NCBI GenBank assembly: GCA_964621615.1 | Contig: CAZUMW010000011.1 | Span: forward strand, 45,639-109,638 | Direction of reading: 5' to 3' | Origin: CAZUMW01 sp964621615 | Lineage (GTDB): Bacteria; Desulfobacterota; WTBG01; CAIYCZ01; CAIRTM01 | DNA: 64,000 nucleotides | In this document: positions 26,595-35,010 of the stretch, in pieces | How the letters are laid out: each line of letters starts with the position of its first letter | Numbering within the stretch: the stretch's first letter is position 1 | Notes under the pieces: generated by a model | Databases searched by the model: none | What the model saw: the letters and a program-made list of their open reading frames with translations, nothing else | What the model was told of the DNA's origin: nothing | Made by a program: the position numbers and the translations under genes

Positions 26595-28040
26595 ATGAAT
26601 AAAAAAAGCAATTACTCTGCTGCTCAGCGGGAATCCATTTTTATGGATAACTCATGTTCCTTCAGATTAATCACGCAGCCGTCAGATAAAAAAGCGATTA
26701 AGAAAAATAAATTTAAAAATAAACAAGATCATCACAGCCGTTACCGAAGAACCGCCGAGCTGCTGAAGCAGTATCACGCAGCTGAAATATCCGGACAGAG
26801 GCGGAAATGTACTGATATAACCTGGGAGATAGCCCTTCTTAATGAAAGGCTCATACACAGTATAGCTCAACGGCTTTTTGCGCTGTGCCGGTGCGCCGAG
26901 CGGGCAATGGAACTGGATGAGCTCAAAAGTGCGGGCTATGACGGTATGTGTTACGCCGTGTCGAAATTCAGCCCGGACCGCGGGTGTAAATTCAGCACGT
27001 ACGCATATCATCAGGTGTTCAGCAGCATGTTGTGCTACATTCAGCACAACAACGGAGTTATTCCTGTCCCATTATACAAGCAGCACAAATTGCATATGAT
27101 CAAAAAAGCTGCGGAGAGACTGTGCAAGCGCGGTGTTGAGCCGGGCACTGCTATGATCGCCCGTGAGATGAGCTGCACCGAAAAAGAAATAGAAGAGCTT
27201 CAGCTTTTGCCTTCATCTGATATATCTATTGATTCATCCGATCTCTGCGCCGGCGAGCTGAGGCCTCTGCTTGAAACGGTGCCTAATGATAATGCCGAAA
27301 GGCCGGACAGCACAATTTCGGAAAACATGCAGGCTGATTCTTTAAAAGATTTTTTACAGGCTGTGCTGACGGAACGGCAATATCGCGTTATTTCCCTTCG
27401 GTACGGGCTTGATGATACGGAAAGAGACGGAAAAACACTGCAGCAGATCGGCATCGCCCTGTCACTCACCAGGGAGCGGGTTCGCCAAATAGAGCAGGAG
27501 GCCTTTCAGCTGCTTCGGCTTTTTTGCACCATAGATGATGATGCAGGTGATTCACCTGTGGTTGATCCGCAGCATCTGATTGGCTCACTGAACACAATGC
27601 CCTGTCTCATGGAGAATAAATATTCATTCAAACTGGTTGCTCCTGACAGCGGGCAACCTCTTTTGCTTCAGAATAAGCACTCTTTTTCTCTGGTGCGCCC
27701 GGAACATGCGCTTCCCGTTATTATGCACAACCGGCATTCGTTCAGGTTTGTAAAACCCGTAATGGTAAAACCTGCTGTTCGTCGAAAGTGGTTTAAATCT
27801 CAGGCAAAGGGAAAAACACCGATTCAGCATGCTGCATTAATAAAAAATTTAAACAAGCAGGAACAGTCTGTGCTTGAATACCGGTATGGTCTCAGCGGGC
27901 AGACAACAAAAACGCTCAGAGAGATAGCGGATATTTTAAAAATTACATTGCTTGCTGTATGGAAAACAGAGCAGAAAGCGCTTGAAAAGCTTCTGTGCGA
28001 ATGGGCATCCGGTCAAGGGTGCTGGGCTGAAATGGCATAA
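26595..28040 (+). CDS. Sigma-70 family factor with two region-4-like domains and a repeated 19-residue motif
   Basis: 481 residues. Region 2 (about 76-158) is recognisable from 'LLNERLIHSIAQRL' and 'VSKFSPDRGCKFSTYAYHQV'; region 3 follows (161-205). Region 4 is at ~250-310 ('SLRYGLDDTERDGKTLQQIG', 'LTRERVRQIEQEAF'). Unusually, a second region-4-like HTH lies at ~412-470 ('EQSVLEYRYGLSG', 'LREIADILKITLLAVWKTEQ'). Between them are three tandem 19-residue repeats of the form P-x3-x-N-[KR]-[YH]-S-F-x-[LF]-V-x-P; a fourth copy is at residues 13-31. The place between gspF and the major pseudopilin suggests it transcribes the secretion genes; this is inference. Confidence 0.88.
   Translation: MNKKSNYSAAQRESIFMDNSCSFRLITQPSDKKAIKKNKFKNKQDHHSRYRRTAELLKQYHAAEISGQRRKCTDITWEIALLNERLIHSIAQRLFALCRCAERAMELDELKSAGYDGMCYAVSKFSPDRGCKFSTYAYHQVFSSMLCYIQHNNGVIPVPLYKQHKLHMIKKAAERLCKRGVEPGTAMIAREMSCTEKEIEELQLLPSSDISIDSSDLCAGELRPLLETVPNDNAERPDSTISENMQADSLKDFLQAVLTERQYRVISLRYGLDDTERDGKTLQQIGIALSLTRERVRQIEQEAFQLLRLFCTIDDDAGDSPVVDPQHLIGSLNTMPCLMENKYSFKLVAPDSGQPLLLQNKHSFSLVRPEHALPVIMHNRHSFRFVKPVMVKPAVRRKWFKSQAKGKTPIQHAALIKNLNKQEQSVLEYRYGLSGQTTKTLREIADILKITLLAVWKTEQKALEKLLCEWASGQGCWAEMA
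27600..27770 (+). repeat. Three tandem 57-base coding repeats inside the sigma factor gene
   Basis: These bases encode residues 336-354, 355-373 and 374-392. The three units share core residues ('ENKYSFKLVAP', 'QNKHSFSLVRP', 'HNRHSFRFVKP') at an exact 19-residue period. The N-terminal copy 'MDNSCSFRLITQP' is encoded near 26640-26685. The DNA has diverged more than the protein, pointing to selection on the peptide motif. Confidence 0.85.
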
Positions 28041-28251
28041 AAAAACAATATTTACACAAAATAAAAAATTCCATATCTTTTTGTTATTCATCATATAGCC
28101 AATCTTTAGCTACCTTCGTATCACTGCATCCGAAAATCAAAATTATTCAAAAAAAATAAAGTTTTTTTCTTGACTGACCGATGCTTTCTTACAAATGATT
28201 ACAATAAGCAAAAAGTTAATTTACTAAACAGTTTAGAAAAAGGAGGCAGTT

Positions 28252-28617
28252 ATGCAGGCAGTCAGACAGCAACACGGTTTCACCTTAATCGAGCTTGTTA
28301 TGATCATCGTCATTGTGGCGATTCTTGCAGCTGTGGCAATTCCACGGTATGTTGATATGTCACAGGATGCAGAGGAGGCAACAGCGGCATCGTTTACCGG
28401 GTCGCTGCGCGCTGCATCGGCTATCACCTATGCGCAGTTTATTGTTGAGGGATCTGATACGAGCACTATCGATGCAGACACCGTATATGGAAACCTTCAG
28501 GAAACCGGCGGCATTACGACTTCCGGCACCAACGGGTTCACCGCTGTTATTAACGGTACAAACTACGCCTGGACGTTCACCGGTCCGACGACCGTAAGCG
28601 ATGCATCATCATACTAG
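28252..28617 (+). CDS. gspG: Major type II pseudopilin / type IV pilin-like protein
   Basis: 121 residues with a class III prepilin signal: short leader 'MQAVRQQHG', cleavage before 'FTLIELVMIIVIVAIL', with Glu5 of the mature protein. A short C-terminal globular domain lacks obvious cysteines. It is preceded by a strong ribosome-binding site (AAAGGAGG) and followed by an intrinsic terminator, as expected for an abundant subunit. GspG-type major pseudopilin is the best guess from cluster context; the C-terminal calcium-binding pattern of GspG was not recognised. Confidence 0.8.
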   Translation: MQAVRQQHGFTLIELVMIIVIVAILAAVAIPRYVDMSQDAEEATAASFTGSLRAASAITYAQFIVEGSDTSTIDADTVYGNLQETGGITTSGTNGFTAVINGTNYAWTFTGPTTVSDASSY

Positions 28618-28643
28618 CAGTTATTTATCCTGAATGCTGTGCG

Positions 28644-28687
28644 AAAAAAGGGGAATATAGGCAACAACGCTATATCCCCTTTTTTTT
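28644..28687 (+). terminator. Intrinsic terminator after the major pseudopilin gene
   Basis: AAAAAAGGGGAATATAG pairs with CTATATCCCCTTTTTTTT around a 9-base loop, with one bulged base. Eight thymines end at 28687. The ATG of the YfhO-like gene begins at the very next base, 28688, so the hairpin also serves as the 5' boundary of that gene. Confidence 0.85.
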
Positions 28688-31021
28688 ATGCGGGCCATGA
28701 AAAAAAAATATATATTGTACAGTCTTATACTGGCGTTTCTGGTTTTCGGGTATTTTAACCGGATATTTCTGGATGGCCATATATTCACCGAGCGGGATCT
28801 CGCGGTGTTTTTTTACCCGAATATACGCTGCTGGACCGACAGCAGCGCTGAACCGGGACATTTGTGGAACCGCTATATCATGTGCGGCGAGCCGCTGCAT
28901 GCAGGCATTCAGCCCGGCTATGCGTATCCGTTGAGCATTCTGTATCGGGTGCTGCCTGTCGATACCGCCTTTAACATAATGATCCCGCTTCATTTTTTTC
29001 TTTCAGGAGTGTTTATGTTCATGCTTCTGAAAGAAATGAAGGCACGAGACCATGCAGCTGCACTCGCAGGTATCACCTTTGTTTTCAGCGGATATCTATT
29101 ATCGGTTCACAACCTTTACTCAACTCTTTTGTCGGTGACATGGTTCCCCCTTCTGCTGGCCGTGTACTTAAGAAGTGTGCGAACTGGTTCCCTGTGCATG
29201 TCATTTCTCGGTTCAGCAGTGCTTTACTGTATGTTTACCGCCGGCGGAATGGAAGTCTGTATTATGGCCGGTTTGTTGCTGGCTCTGCTGACCGCGCTTC
29301 CGCTGCTGTATCCGGCAGGAACCGTGTGCGCACCGGCACGGGTGAGAATCAGGATCGCTGTAATAACGTGCATCGTGTTTGTCGGGCTGTCGGCCGTACA
29401 ATTGCTCCCTTTTGCAGCCCTAGTCGGAAATTCAATCCGCTCTGAGGGTATTTCATATCAGCAGGCGGTTCTATGGTCGCTGGCTCCAGAAAACCTCATA
29501 TATTTATTTATTCCTGATGTGTTCTGGAAGGGCTATGACTATTACTGGAAAGATCAGGCCTGGCTCAAAACAATTTATACCGGACTTATCCCAGCGGGTC
29601 TTGCCGTATTTATTATTGCGGAAAAAGGCTCGCGGAGGATATTTATAGCTGCAGCAGCCGCTGTTTCCCTTTTTCTGGCTTTTGGAAAATATAATCCGGC
29701 ATACCCATTTTTATTCAAATGGGTGCCGGTACTTGACAGCATACGGTATCCGGTTAAGTTTTTGTTTATTGATATTTTTTTTCTTTGTATTGCCTGCGGC
29801 CTCGGATGGGATGTCATAGCACAGGGATATAAAAAGCCCGGGGTCCGCAGGCTCGGTATTATCAGTTTCGTTCTTTTATGCTGCTGCGGCAGTATTGTGC
29901 TGGCAGCTGTTGCTCTTTTTTCAGATTCATTATGGAGTATATGTGAGCTCGGCTCCGTACTTTCTGAATCAGAGCTTACGAAAAATGAAATTGTTAAAAA
30001 TTGTATGCGCGTGCTGCTTTTCGGCATTATCGCATCGTTGTGGCTGTACGCTGTGCTGCGAAACAATAAATCAATACATATGGCATTTTACGGTATCTGT
30101 TTTTTGCTTATCTGTGATCTTTTTTTGGGCAATTATGGATACTACGCAAGCGTTGAACGAAGTGAATACCACCGTCCTGGACAAAATACTGCTGTTCTTC
30201 TGGATGACCCGGGAGTATTCCGATTATTCGGGCAGGAAAAGATACAGCATATGAAATTTTCCTATGATACGCATGAGGGCTATTTGCGCTGTCTTAAAAA
30301 TGCTCTGTCGCCCAACCTTCTTATCGAAAATAAATTACAAGATATATCAGGCTTTTCAGTGTTGTCGCTGGTTCATTACTTTAAGATACTGACGCTGGTG
30401 CAGTCTGCCCCGTATCCTGATTCAACACGACTTGTCGATATGATGAATGTCAAATATGTTTTATGGTCTGAAGAGCTGCACAGACCCGGATATGAACTTC
30501 TCAGAACAGACGGCAGGCTGTATTTATATGAAAATCATAATGTTCTCCCCCGTGCGTTTCTGGTAAACGGCTACCGCGTCGTAACAGGGGATGAGCAATA
30601 CAGAAAAACACTGCAAAGCAGAAAATTCAACCCATCGGAAACGGTGCTTCTGATGGACGTGCCGGAAATTGAAGCCGATTCATCCGATATTAGCGAATAT
30701 AACGATTCGGTATGCATGAAAGAATATTCAAACGAACGCGCGGTTTTTGAGGTAACAAGCGCACGTAAACAGTTTCTTTTTATGAGCGACACCTGGTATC
30801 CCGGGTGGAAAGCATATATTGATGGAAAGGAAACACATATATATAGAGCTAATTATGCGTTCAGAGCGGTTGCAGTTCCTCCGGGACAGCATACCGTGAT
30901 GTTTTGTTATAAACCGTGGTGGTATACGGCCGGAATTATCATAAGCCTTGTCACCCTGGCTTCAATTTTGCTATTGTCTTTATACAGACATGCTGGAAAC
31001 CGGCCGTATCCGCCCGGGTGA
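28688..31021 (+). CDS. YfhO-like polytopic membrane protein, probable GT-C glycosyltransferase
   Basis: 777 residues with about a dozen hydrophobic helices and a C-terminal extracytoplasmic domain. The N-terminal loop 'IFTERDLAVFFYPNIRCW' carries the acidic motif of GT-C enzymes. 'WYPGWKAYIDGKETHIYRAN' and 'FRAVAVPPGQHTVMFCYKP' near the end are the typical YfhO C-terminal signature. Family members use polyprenyl-linked sugars to glycosylate cell-envelope polymers or proteins. An ATG at 28697 is an alternative start; neither has a ribosome-binding site. Its place inside the T2SS cluster suggests pseudopilin or envelope glycosylation (inference). Confidence 0.82.
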   Translation: MRAMKKKYILYSLILAFLVFGYFNRIFLDGHIFTERDLAVFFYPNIRCWTDSSAEPGHLWNRYIMCGEPLHAGIQPGYAYPLSILYRVLPVDTAFNIMIPLHFFLSGVFMFMLLKEMKARDHAAALAGITFVFSGYLLSVHNLYSTLLSVTWFPLLLAVYLRSVRTGSLCMSFLGSAVLYCMFTAGGMEVCIMAGLLLALLTALPLLYPAGTVCAPARVRIRIAVITCIVFVGLSAVQLLPFAALVGNSIRSEGISYQQAVLWSLAPENLIYLFIPDVFWKGYDYYWKDQAWLKTIYTGLIPAGLAVFIIAEKGSRRIFIAAAAAVSLFLAFGKYNPAYPFLFKWVPVLDSIRYPVKFLFIDIFFLCIACGLGWDVIAQGYKKPGVRRLGIISFVLLCCCGSIVLAAVALFSDSLWSICELGSVLSESELTKNEIVKNCMRVLLFGIIASLWLYAVLRNNKSIHMAFYGICFLLICDLFLGNYGYYASVERSEYHRPGQNTAVLLDDPGVFRLFGQEKIQHMKFSYDTHEGYLRCLKNALSPNLLIENKLQDISGFSVLSLVHYFKILTLVQSAPYPDSTRLVDMMNVKYVLWSEELHRPGYELLRTDGRLYLYENHNVLPRAFLVNGYRVVTGDEQYRKTLQSRKFNPSETVLLMDVPEIEADSSDISEYNDSVCMKEYSNERAVFEVTSARKQFLFMSDTWYPGWKAYIDGKETHIYRANYAFRAVAVPPGQHTVMFCYKPWWYTAGIIISLVTLASILLLSLYRHAGNRPYPPG

Positions 31022-31062
31022 TAAACGCCCCATATCTATGCATATATTTATTTTATTACAGC

Positions 31063-31348
31063 TCAGTTGTGTCCGAAATAATGTAACGAAGCCGGTTCGG
31101 GCGGGGCTCTGCAAAGCCCCCGCAACAAGTGAATATGTTATGGAACGGCATGTGCCGTTAAACTTCAGCACACATAAGGCCCGGTGGAAAGGCTGCCCGG
31201 GTCAATCCTTGCACAATGCCTGCATCTTAGTTACATTGAGCAGCACCGGGCCGTCCATGAAGTGAGGCTTTATTTGGCGGAGGCTGCGCGGAGCCCCGCC
31301 CGAACCGGCTTTTCCTGTAATGCTGGTATTTATTTTGGACACGTTTGA
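31063..31348 (+). repeat. 285-bp inverted-repeat element, copy 1
   Basis: Ends are TCAGTTGTGTCC at the left and GGACACGTTTGA at the right, which are imperfect inverted repeats. Inside them a 34-base arm (31090-31123) is nearly complementary to 31277-31310, giving a long GC-rich stem. The interior holds AACGGCATGTGCCGTT, a perfect hairpin, and GGCCCGGTG...CACCGGGCC. Copy 2 lies at 43573-43856 in the same orientation and is roughly four-fifths identical by eye. No transposase or conserved reading frame is present. It could be a MITE-like element or a structured RNA; it ends 26 bases before gspH. Confidence 0.85.
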
Positions 31349-31374
31349 TTACAGCTTTATCGTATGTGCCGACA

Positions 31375-31863
31375 ATGAAAAAAAAGAATCTTTCCATCTG
31401 CGGTTTTTCCCTTATAGAGGCAGTGATGATTATAACAGTCATCCTGGTCCTTGCGGCTGTTTTAATACCCCGCTTCAGCGCCGTTCAGGGAGCCCGCGTT
31501 GCTGCTGCAGCGCGAAGCATAGCCTCAGACATACGATATGCGCAATCATGTGCAGTTGCTCAGTGTATAAATCACCGGGCTGTATTCAGCCCGGGCACGT
31601 CCTATTCTATTCAAAAACAAAACGATGACGGAACGTGGTCCGTCATCCAGAACCCGACATCTCCCGGTGATTATACCGTTTCTATCGGATCTGATTACCC
31701 GCAGGTTGTTATCGACAGCAGCTTTATCGTTGAATTCTCACCGCTCGGAGAGGCAGTGTCAGGGGGAGGATCCGGTTTTACCGTTTCAAACAGCGGGTCA
31801 TCTCCTGTTGCAACAATAACGATTGATCAATATACTGGCAATGTCGAGGTTCGCGTCAGTTGA
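31375..31863 (+). CDS. gspH: Minor pseudopilin, GspH-like
   Basis: 163 residues with a prepilin leader 'MKKKNLSICG' and the methylation/cleavage site before 'FSLIEAVMIITVILVLAA'. The following 'AARSIASDIRYAQSCAVAQ' resembles the GspH/FimT N-terminal helix. The C-terminal part is a beta-rich globular domain. The ATG at 31375 gives the normal short leader; an in-frame TTG at 31345 would fall inside the repeat element. It heads the H-I-J-K minor pseudopilin run that primes the pseudopilus tip. Confidence 0.82.
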   Translation: MKKKNLSICGFSLIEAVMIITVILVLAAVLIPRFSAVQGARVAAAARSIASDIRYAQSCAVAQCINHRAVFSPGTSYSIQKQNDDGTWSVIQNPTSPGDYTVSIGSDYPQVVIDSSFIVEFSPLGEAVSGGGSGFTVSNSGSSPVATITIDQYTGNVEVRVS

Positions 31864-31874
31864 GAACGTTATCC

Positions 31875-32273
31875 ATGCATGTCACCAATACACTCCCCAG
31901 CACAGCCGGATTTACGCTTATAGAATTTATTATTATTATTGCGATGGTTGCCATTGCTATTGTCCCGCTGGCAAATATGTTCCTGCAGGGGGTGAGCGGA
32001 ACCTTCAGCTCGGATGTCATAACCATTGCAAACGGGCTCGCTCAGGAGAAAATGGAAGAGTATCGTGAGCAGGAATTCTCCTCCCTTTCCTCTTCATCGG
32101 GAGCATTTGTATCCCCATTTGATGATTACAGCTATACCGTTGATATTGAATATGGGAATGCTGATTTTAGCCCAAGTGCATCGGCTACCGATTACCGGCT
32201 GATTACCGTAACCGTGGGACATGATAGCGGGGAATCTGTTTCACTTACAACGGTAACCGCTGATAAGAGCTGA
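31875..32273 (+). CDS. gspI: Minor pseudopilin, GspI-like
   Basis: 132 residues with leader 'MHVTNTLPSTAG' then 'FTLIEFIIIIAMVAIAIVPL'. The phrase 'ANGLAQEKMEEYREQEF' is typical of GspI/PilV proteins ('A..LAQ.kmE'). The order after GspH and before GspJ supports the assignment. The ATG at 31875 lies 11 bases after the gspH stop; a TTG start overlapping gspH is possible. Confidence 0.8.
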   Translation: MHVTNTLPSTAGFTLIEFIIIIAMVAIAIVPLANMFLQGVSGTFSSDVITIANGLAQEKMEEYREQEFSSLSSSSGAFVSPFDDYSYTVDIEYGNADFSPSASATDYRLITVTVGHDSGESVSLTTVTADKS

Positions 32274-32277
32274 CTGT

Positions 32278-32790
32278 ATGAAATCAGTATCGCACATTAT
32301 GATTTCACGTATGCCCCACAATCTGTTTGCACGCCGGGCGTGCAGCAGCGGATTTACCCTCATAGAATTCATTATTACAATTCTGCTGGCATCGATTCTT
32401 GCCGGTATTTTTGTCAATTTCTTCTCACTCGGCACAGATATATTTTACCGTATGTATTCGAGCCAGGACGTTAAGCAGATAAAGCGGCTCATTATTAATC
32501 GTATGGGTTATGAAATACGGCAGGCAGACGAGCTGACGATAAACAGCGCAACCGACCTGTCGTTCAGCTCTGACATCGACAGCGATGGTGTCGCAGAACA
32601 GGTCAGATATTTTATGTCCGGGAACGAGCTTCACAAAACCATTGACGGTGCCGGGGACACGGTTCTTATTCAGAATGCATCCGTAACATTTACCGGTGAT
32701 TCAGACAGGGTAGTCATATCACTTGCGGTGTCATTTGACGGTGCCGTGTCGAGGATGAGAACCGCAATGCTGAGAAGGCGGTCGCTGTAA
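32278..32790 (+). CDS. gspJ: Minor pseudopilin, GspJ-like
   Basis: 170 residues. The leader is longer than usual (25 residues, ending 'ARRACSSG') before 'FTLIEFIITILLASILAGIF'. The body ('RLIINRMGYEIRQADELTI', 'VRYFMSGNELHKTIDG') resembles GspJ/PilW. Its stop overlaps the gspK start by one base (TAATG), showing tight coupling. Confidence 0.78.
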   Translation: MKSVSHIMISRMPHNLFARRACSSGFTLIEFIITILLASILAGIFVNFFSLGTDIFYRMYSSQDVKQIKRLIINRMGYEIRQADELTINSATDLSFSSDIDSDGVAEQVRYFMSGNELHKTIDGAGDTVLIQNASVTFTGDSDRVVISLAVSFDGAVSRMRTAMLRRRSL

Positions 32791-34565
32791 TGAACCCGAC
32801 ATATCCGCGGCAGCTGTTTTATGAATTACATAGCGTAGACGCACCGGGCGATTCCGTAAGCAGGCGTTTTTGCCGCCGCCACTTAATTGATTCCTCCGGC
32901 GTCTCGCTGATTACTGCTTTGATGGCTCTTTTGGTGTTGAGCGCTCTCGGGCTTGGTATTTTGTCACTCAACCGGATGGAGCAGTTTGTTTCAATCAACA
33001 TGATGGATAGCACAGCCGCTCTTTATATCGCCGAAGCGGGTATTCAGCGTGCTGTCCGTGCAGTGCGTGACGATACGGATGCTTCGGTACAGACTGCGGA
33101 TCCGACACAAAACGGGTTTCACGGATCCCCGAGCGTGGACGCCGATTCCGCAGCTGCCGTAACCGGGGGGGCAGATGCGTCAGTGCTCAATGAACAGAAT
33201 GCAACCGATTATAACGGGAGCGCATGCAGGCTTGAGTCCGTCGGGCGGGGCGGGGGCGGCGGATCAGGGTGGGGAGAACCTGGATTACCTGGCACCCCGG
33301 GCGATACTGCTGCTGTTTCCGTCAGTGATTATCTTCAGCAGGTTAATTTAAAAGGCAGCAGGCTGAAAGCAATCGTTATCGGATGCCGGTATCGCAGGGG
33401 CGCATACAGCGGAAGCGGCACATTCAACATCGGGTATGAGCTGAGCGGCTCCCCGGGCCCGACATCTGCAACATGGTCGCTTCCGTCATCATGGACAACA
33501 CAGTACCTTGATATTACGTCAGACAGAAGCTGGGGCTGGGGCGATCTTAATAACCTTGCTCTTACAGCTGAAGTTGTAGCCGACGCAGGAGAATCCGGTG
33601 GTGCAGGCGGCTGGGGTGGGGGTGGCGGCGGCTCCGGAGCCGATAACTATTATGATGCTGATGTCGATTATCTATTCTGCCGCATAACGCATGAAATTGA
33701 TGCGTCAACTGAGCCATGGTACAGCACATTCCGGAACCTCGATGATGACGGAACCCCGAAAACCGTAAATGTGGCTTTGGGCCGTGGTGCGGTTGAGCGG
33801 ATGCCCGTATATGATGAAGCAGGTAAAGTTCATATCAATTATGCGACAGCAGACCTTATGGAAAGCCTTTTTGAAAAATGCGGCATATCATCACCGGATG
33901 CAGCGTCGCTTGCGGGCCAAATTGTATCGTATCGGGGCAGCACGCTTTTTGCAACGGTTTCACAGATTAAGCAGGTAGCGGGAATGACAGATGAGTATTT
34001 CGATTTAATAAAAGATTATGTGACTGACTATTCATGGGAAAACACCGCTGTGGAAAGGCCCGCGGGTACCAGGGCGCCCGTCAATATCAACACAGCGCCG
34101 CGAATTGTTCTCGAAGCACTGTTTGATCCGGTACCGGGCATAACCGCCTTCGAAGCACAGGATCTTGCGGATGATATTCTTTCATTTAGAAATTCTACAC
34201 CCTTTGTATGCATTCACACATCCGACCCTACTGTAACATCGTCATTTGAATATTTTCTGAGGACAGTATGTACATATCTCACAACGCAGCAGAGAACAGA
34301 TATTCTTGAAAATGCAGACGGTTCAGGTGAAGATGATTGGGATAACGACTCAGTGCCGGATACTGTTACGACATCAAACGTTACGACGACTGAAATATGT
34401 TTCTTTTCCAAACGCTTTTCAGTGCATTCAGCAGCCTCGATACAGGGCAGAAGCACACGCACGGTAAAACGGGTTTTTGAGGACTTTGACGAGGATGGAG
34501 ACGGTATTTTCACCATACCGGCACACACGTCGTTGAATTTCTGGCAGGATACATCTGTTGATTAG
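32790..34565 (+). CDS. gspK: Pseudopilin-tip protein GspK with an inserted glycine-flanked domain
   Basis: 591 residues, much longer than typical GspK (~320). After a basic leader and 'SSGVSLITALMALLVLSALG' it has the GspK/PilX-like 'ALYIAEAGIQRAVRAVRDD'. A beta-rich insert ('TWSLPSSWTTQYLDITSDRS', 'WGWGDLNNLAL') is bounded by two glycine-rich linkers near 33240-33300 and 33592-33645. The C-terminal T2SSK part has 'VHINYATADLMESLF' and 'APVNINTAPRIVLEAL' (helix-hairpin-helix-like). Glu5 of ordinary pseudopilins is absent, as is usual for GspK. The insert resembles jelly-roll domains of surface proteins. Confidence 0.82.
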   Translation: MNPTYPRQLFYELHSVDAPGDSVSRRFCRRHLIDSSGVSLITALMALLVLSALGLGILSLNRMEQFVSINMMDSTAALYIAEAGIQRAVRAVRDDTDASVQTADPTQNGFHGSPSVDADSAAAVTGGADASVLNEQNATDYNGSACRLESVGRGGGGGSGWGEPGLPGTPGDTAAVSVSDYLQQVNLKGSRLKAIVIGCRYRRGAYSGSGTFNIGYELSGSPGPTSATWSLPSSWTTQYLDITSDRSWGWGDLNNLALTAEVVADAGESGGAGGWGGGGGGSGADNYYDADVDYLFCRITHEIDASTEPWYSTFRNLDDDGTPKTVNVALGRGAVERMPVYDEAGKVHINYATADLMESLFEKCGISSPDAASLAGQIVSYRGSTLFATVSQIKQVAGMTDEYFDLIKDYVTDYSWENTAVERPAGTRAPVNINTAPRIVLEALFDPVPGITAFEAQDLADDILSFRNSTPFVCIHTSDPTVTSSFEYFLRTVCTYLTTQQRTDILENADGSGEDDWDNDSVPDTVTTSNVTTTEICFFSKRFSVHSAASIQGRSTRTVKRVFEDFDEDGDGIFTIPAHTSLNFWQDTSVD

Positions 34566-35010
34566 CGCTCCCGAAACAGTTTCACGCCTGTAGATTTGTT
34601 ACAGCGGTCAGTCTCTTCTGTACCCCCGCCAGAACAGATAGAACCATCCGCATATTGGTATCCGCTGCTGTATTTTATTCTATTGTTTTTTCGCTATTTA
34701 TAATCCTGGTTTGAAATTTGCATAAATATTATCCGGTGAAAACCGGCAGATGCGTATCAACGATGGATGATACTTTTGGCCGGTTTGCGGGAATTACAGA
34801 TTGATAAAGCAATATCAATAGGTTAAACACAGGGACCATGCAGTCTGCAGGGTGGGCATGATACCGTTTGCAGATAGTACAACCTTGTAAAAACCTGCTA
34901 ATCGCTATACAAGGGCGGTAAAAGCTGCCTAAGGATATACATCCTTTTTTAAACTTGCAAACAATGATTTATTATATACATGCATTGATATAAGGTATCG
35001 GGCTGAGATT
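34566..35010 (+). promoter_or_regulatory. 445-base gene-free region with a structured leader RNA and terminator
   Basis: TATAAT at 34699-34704 is a likely -10, giving a transcript of about 240 bases before a terminator at 34931-34950. Within it CCGGTGAAAACCGG forms a 5-bp stem with a GAAA loop (about 34733-34746). The overlapping AAACCGGC can instead pair with GCCGGTTT further on, an alternative 8-bp helix. GTATC/GATAC, CCTTGT/ACAAGG and GGCGG/CTGCC hairpins follow. Competing helices plus an intrinsic terminator are the hallmark of a regulatory leader. I could not match it to a known riboswitch class. Confidence 0.5.
34931..34950 (+). terminator. Intrinsic terminator in the leader before the HTH-gspL operon
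   Basis: AAGGAT-ATAC-ATCCTT forms a 6-bp stem with a 4-base loop followed by a run of thymines. It lies 60 bases before the first start codon of the downstream operon, so read-through would be needed to express the operon from the upstream promoter. Confidence 0.6.

Noticed and set aside
28141..28251. Sigma-54 or strong sigma-70 promoter before the major pseudopilin
   Set aside because: There is no GG-N10-GC element. TTGACT is present, but no well-spaced -10 hexamer was found; the promoter may instead belong to the unusual sigma factor.
31063..31348. Group II intron or IS element considered for the 285-bp repeat
   Set aside because: It is too short, has no reverse transcriptase or transposase and no visible intron domain V; a MITE-like element or structured RNA fits better.
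34711..34953. Cyclic-di-GMP (GEMM), TPP, SAM, cobalamin, glycine or FMN riboswitch
   Set aside because: The characteristic conserved strings of these classes were not found, so the leader is left unclassified.
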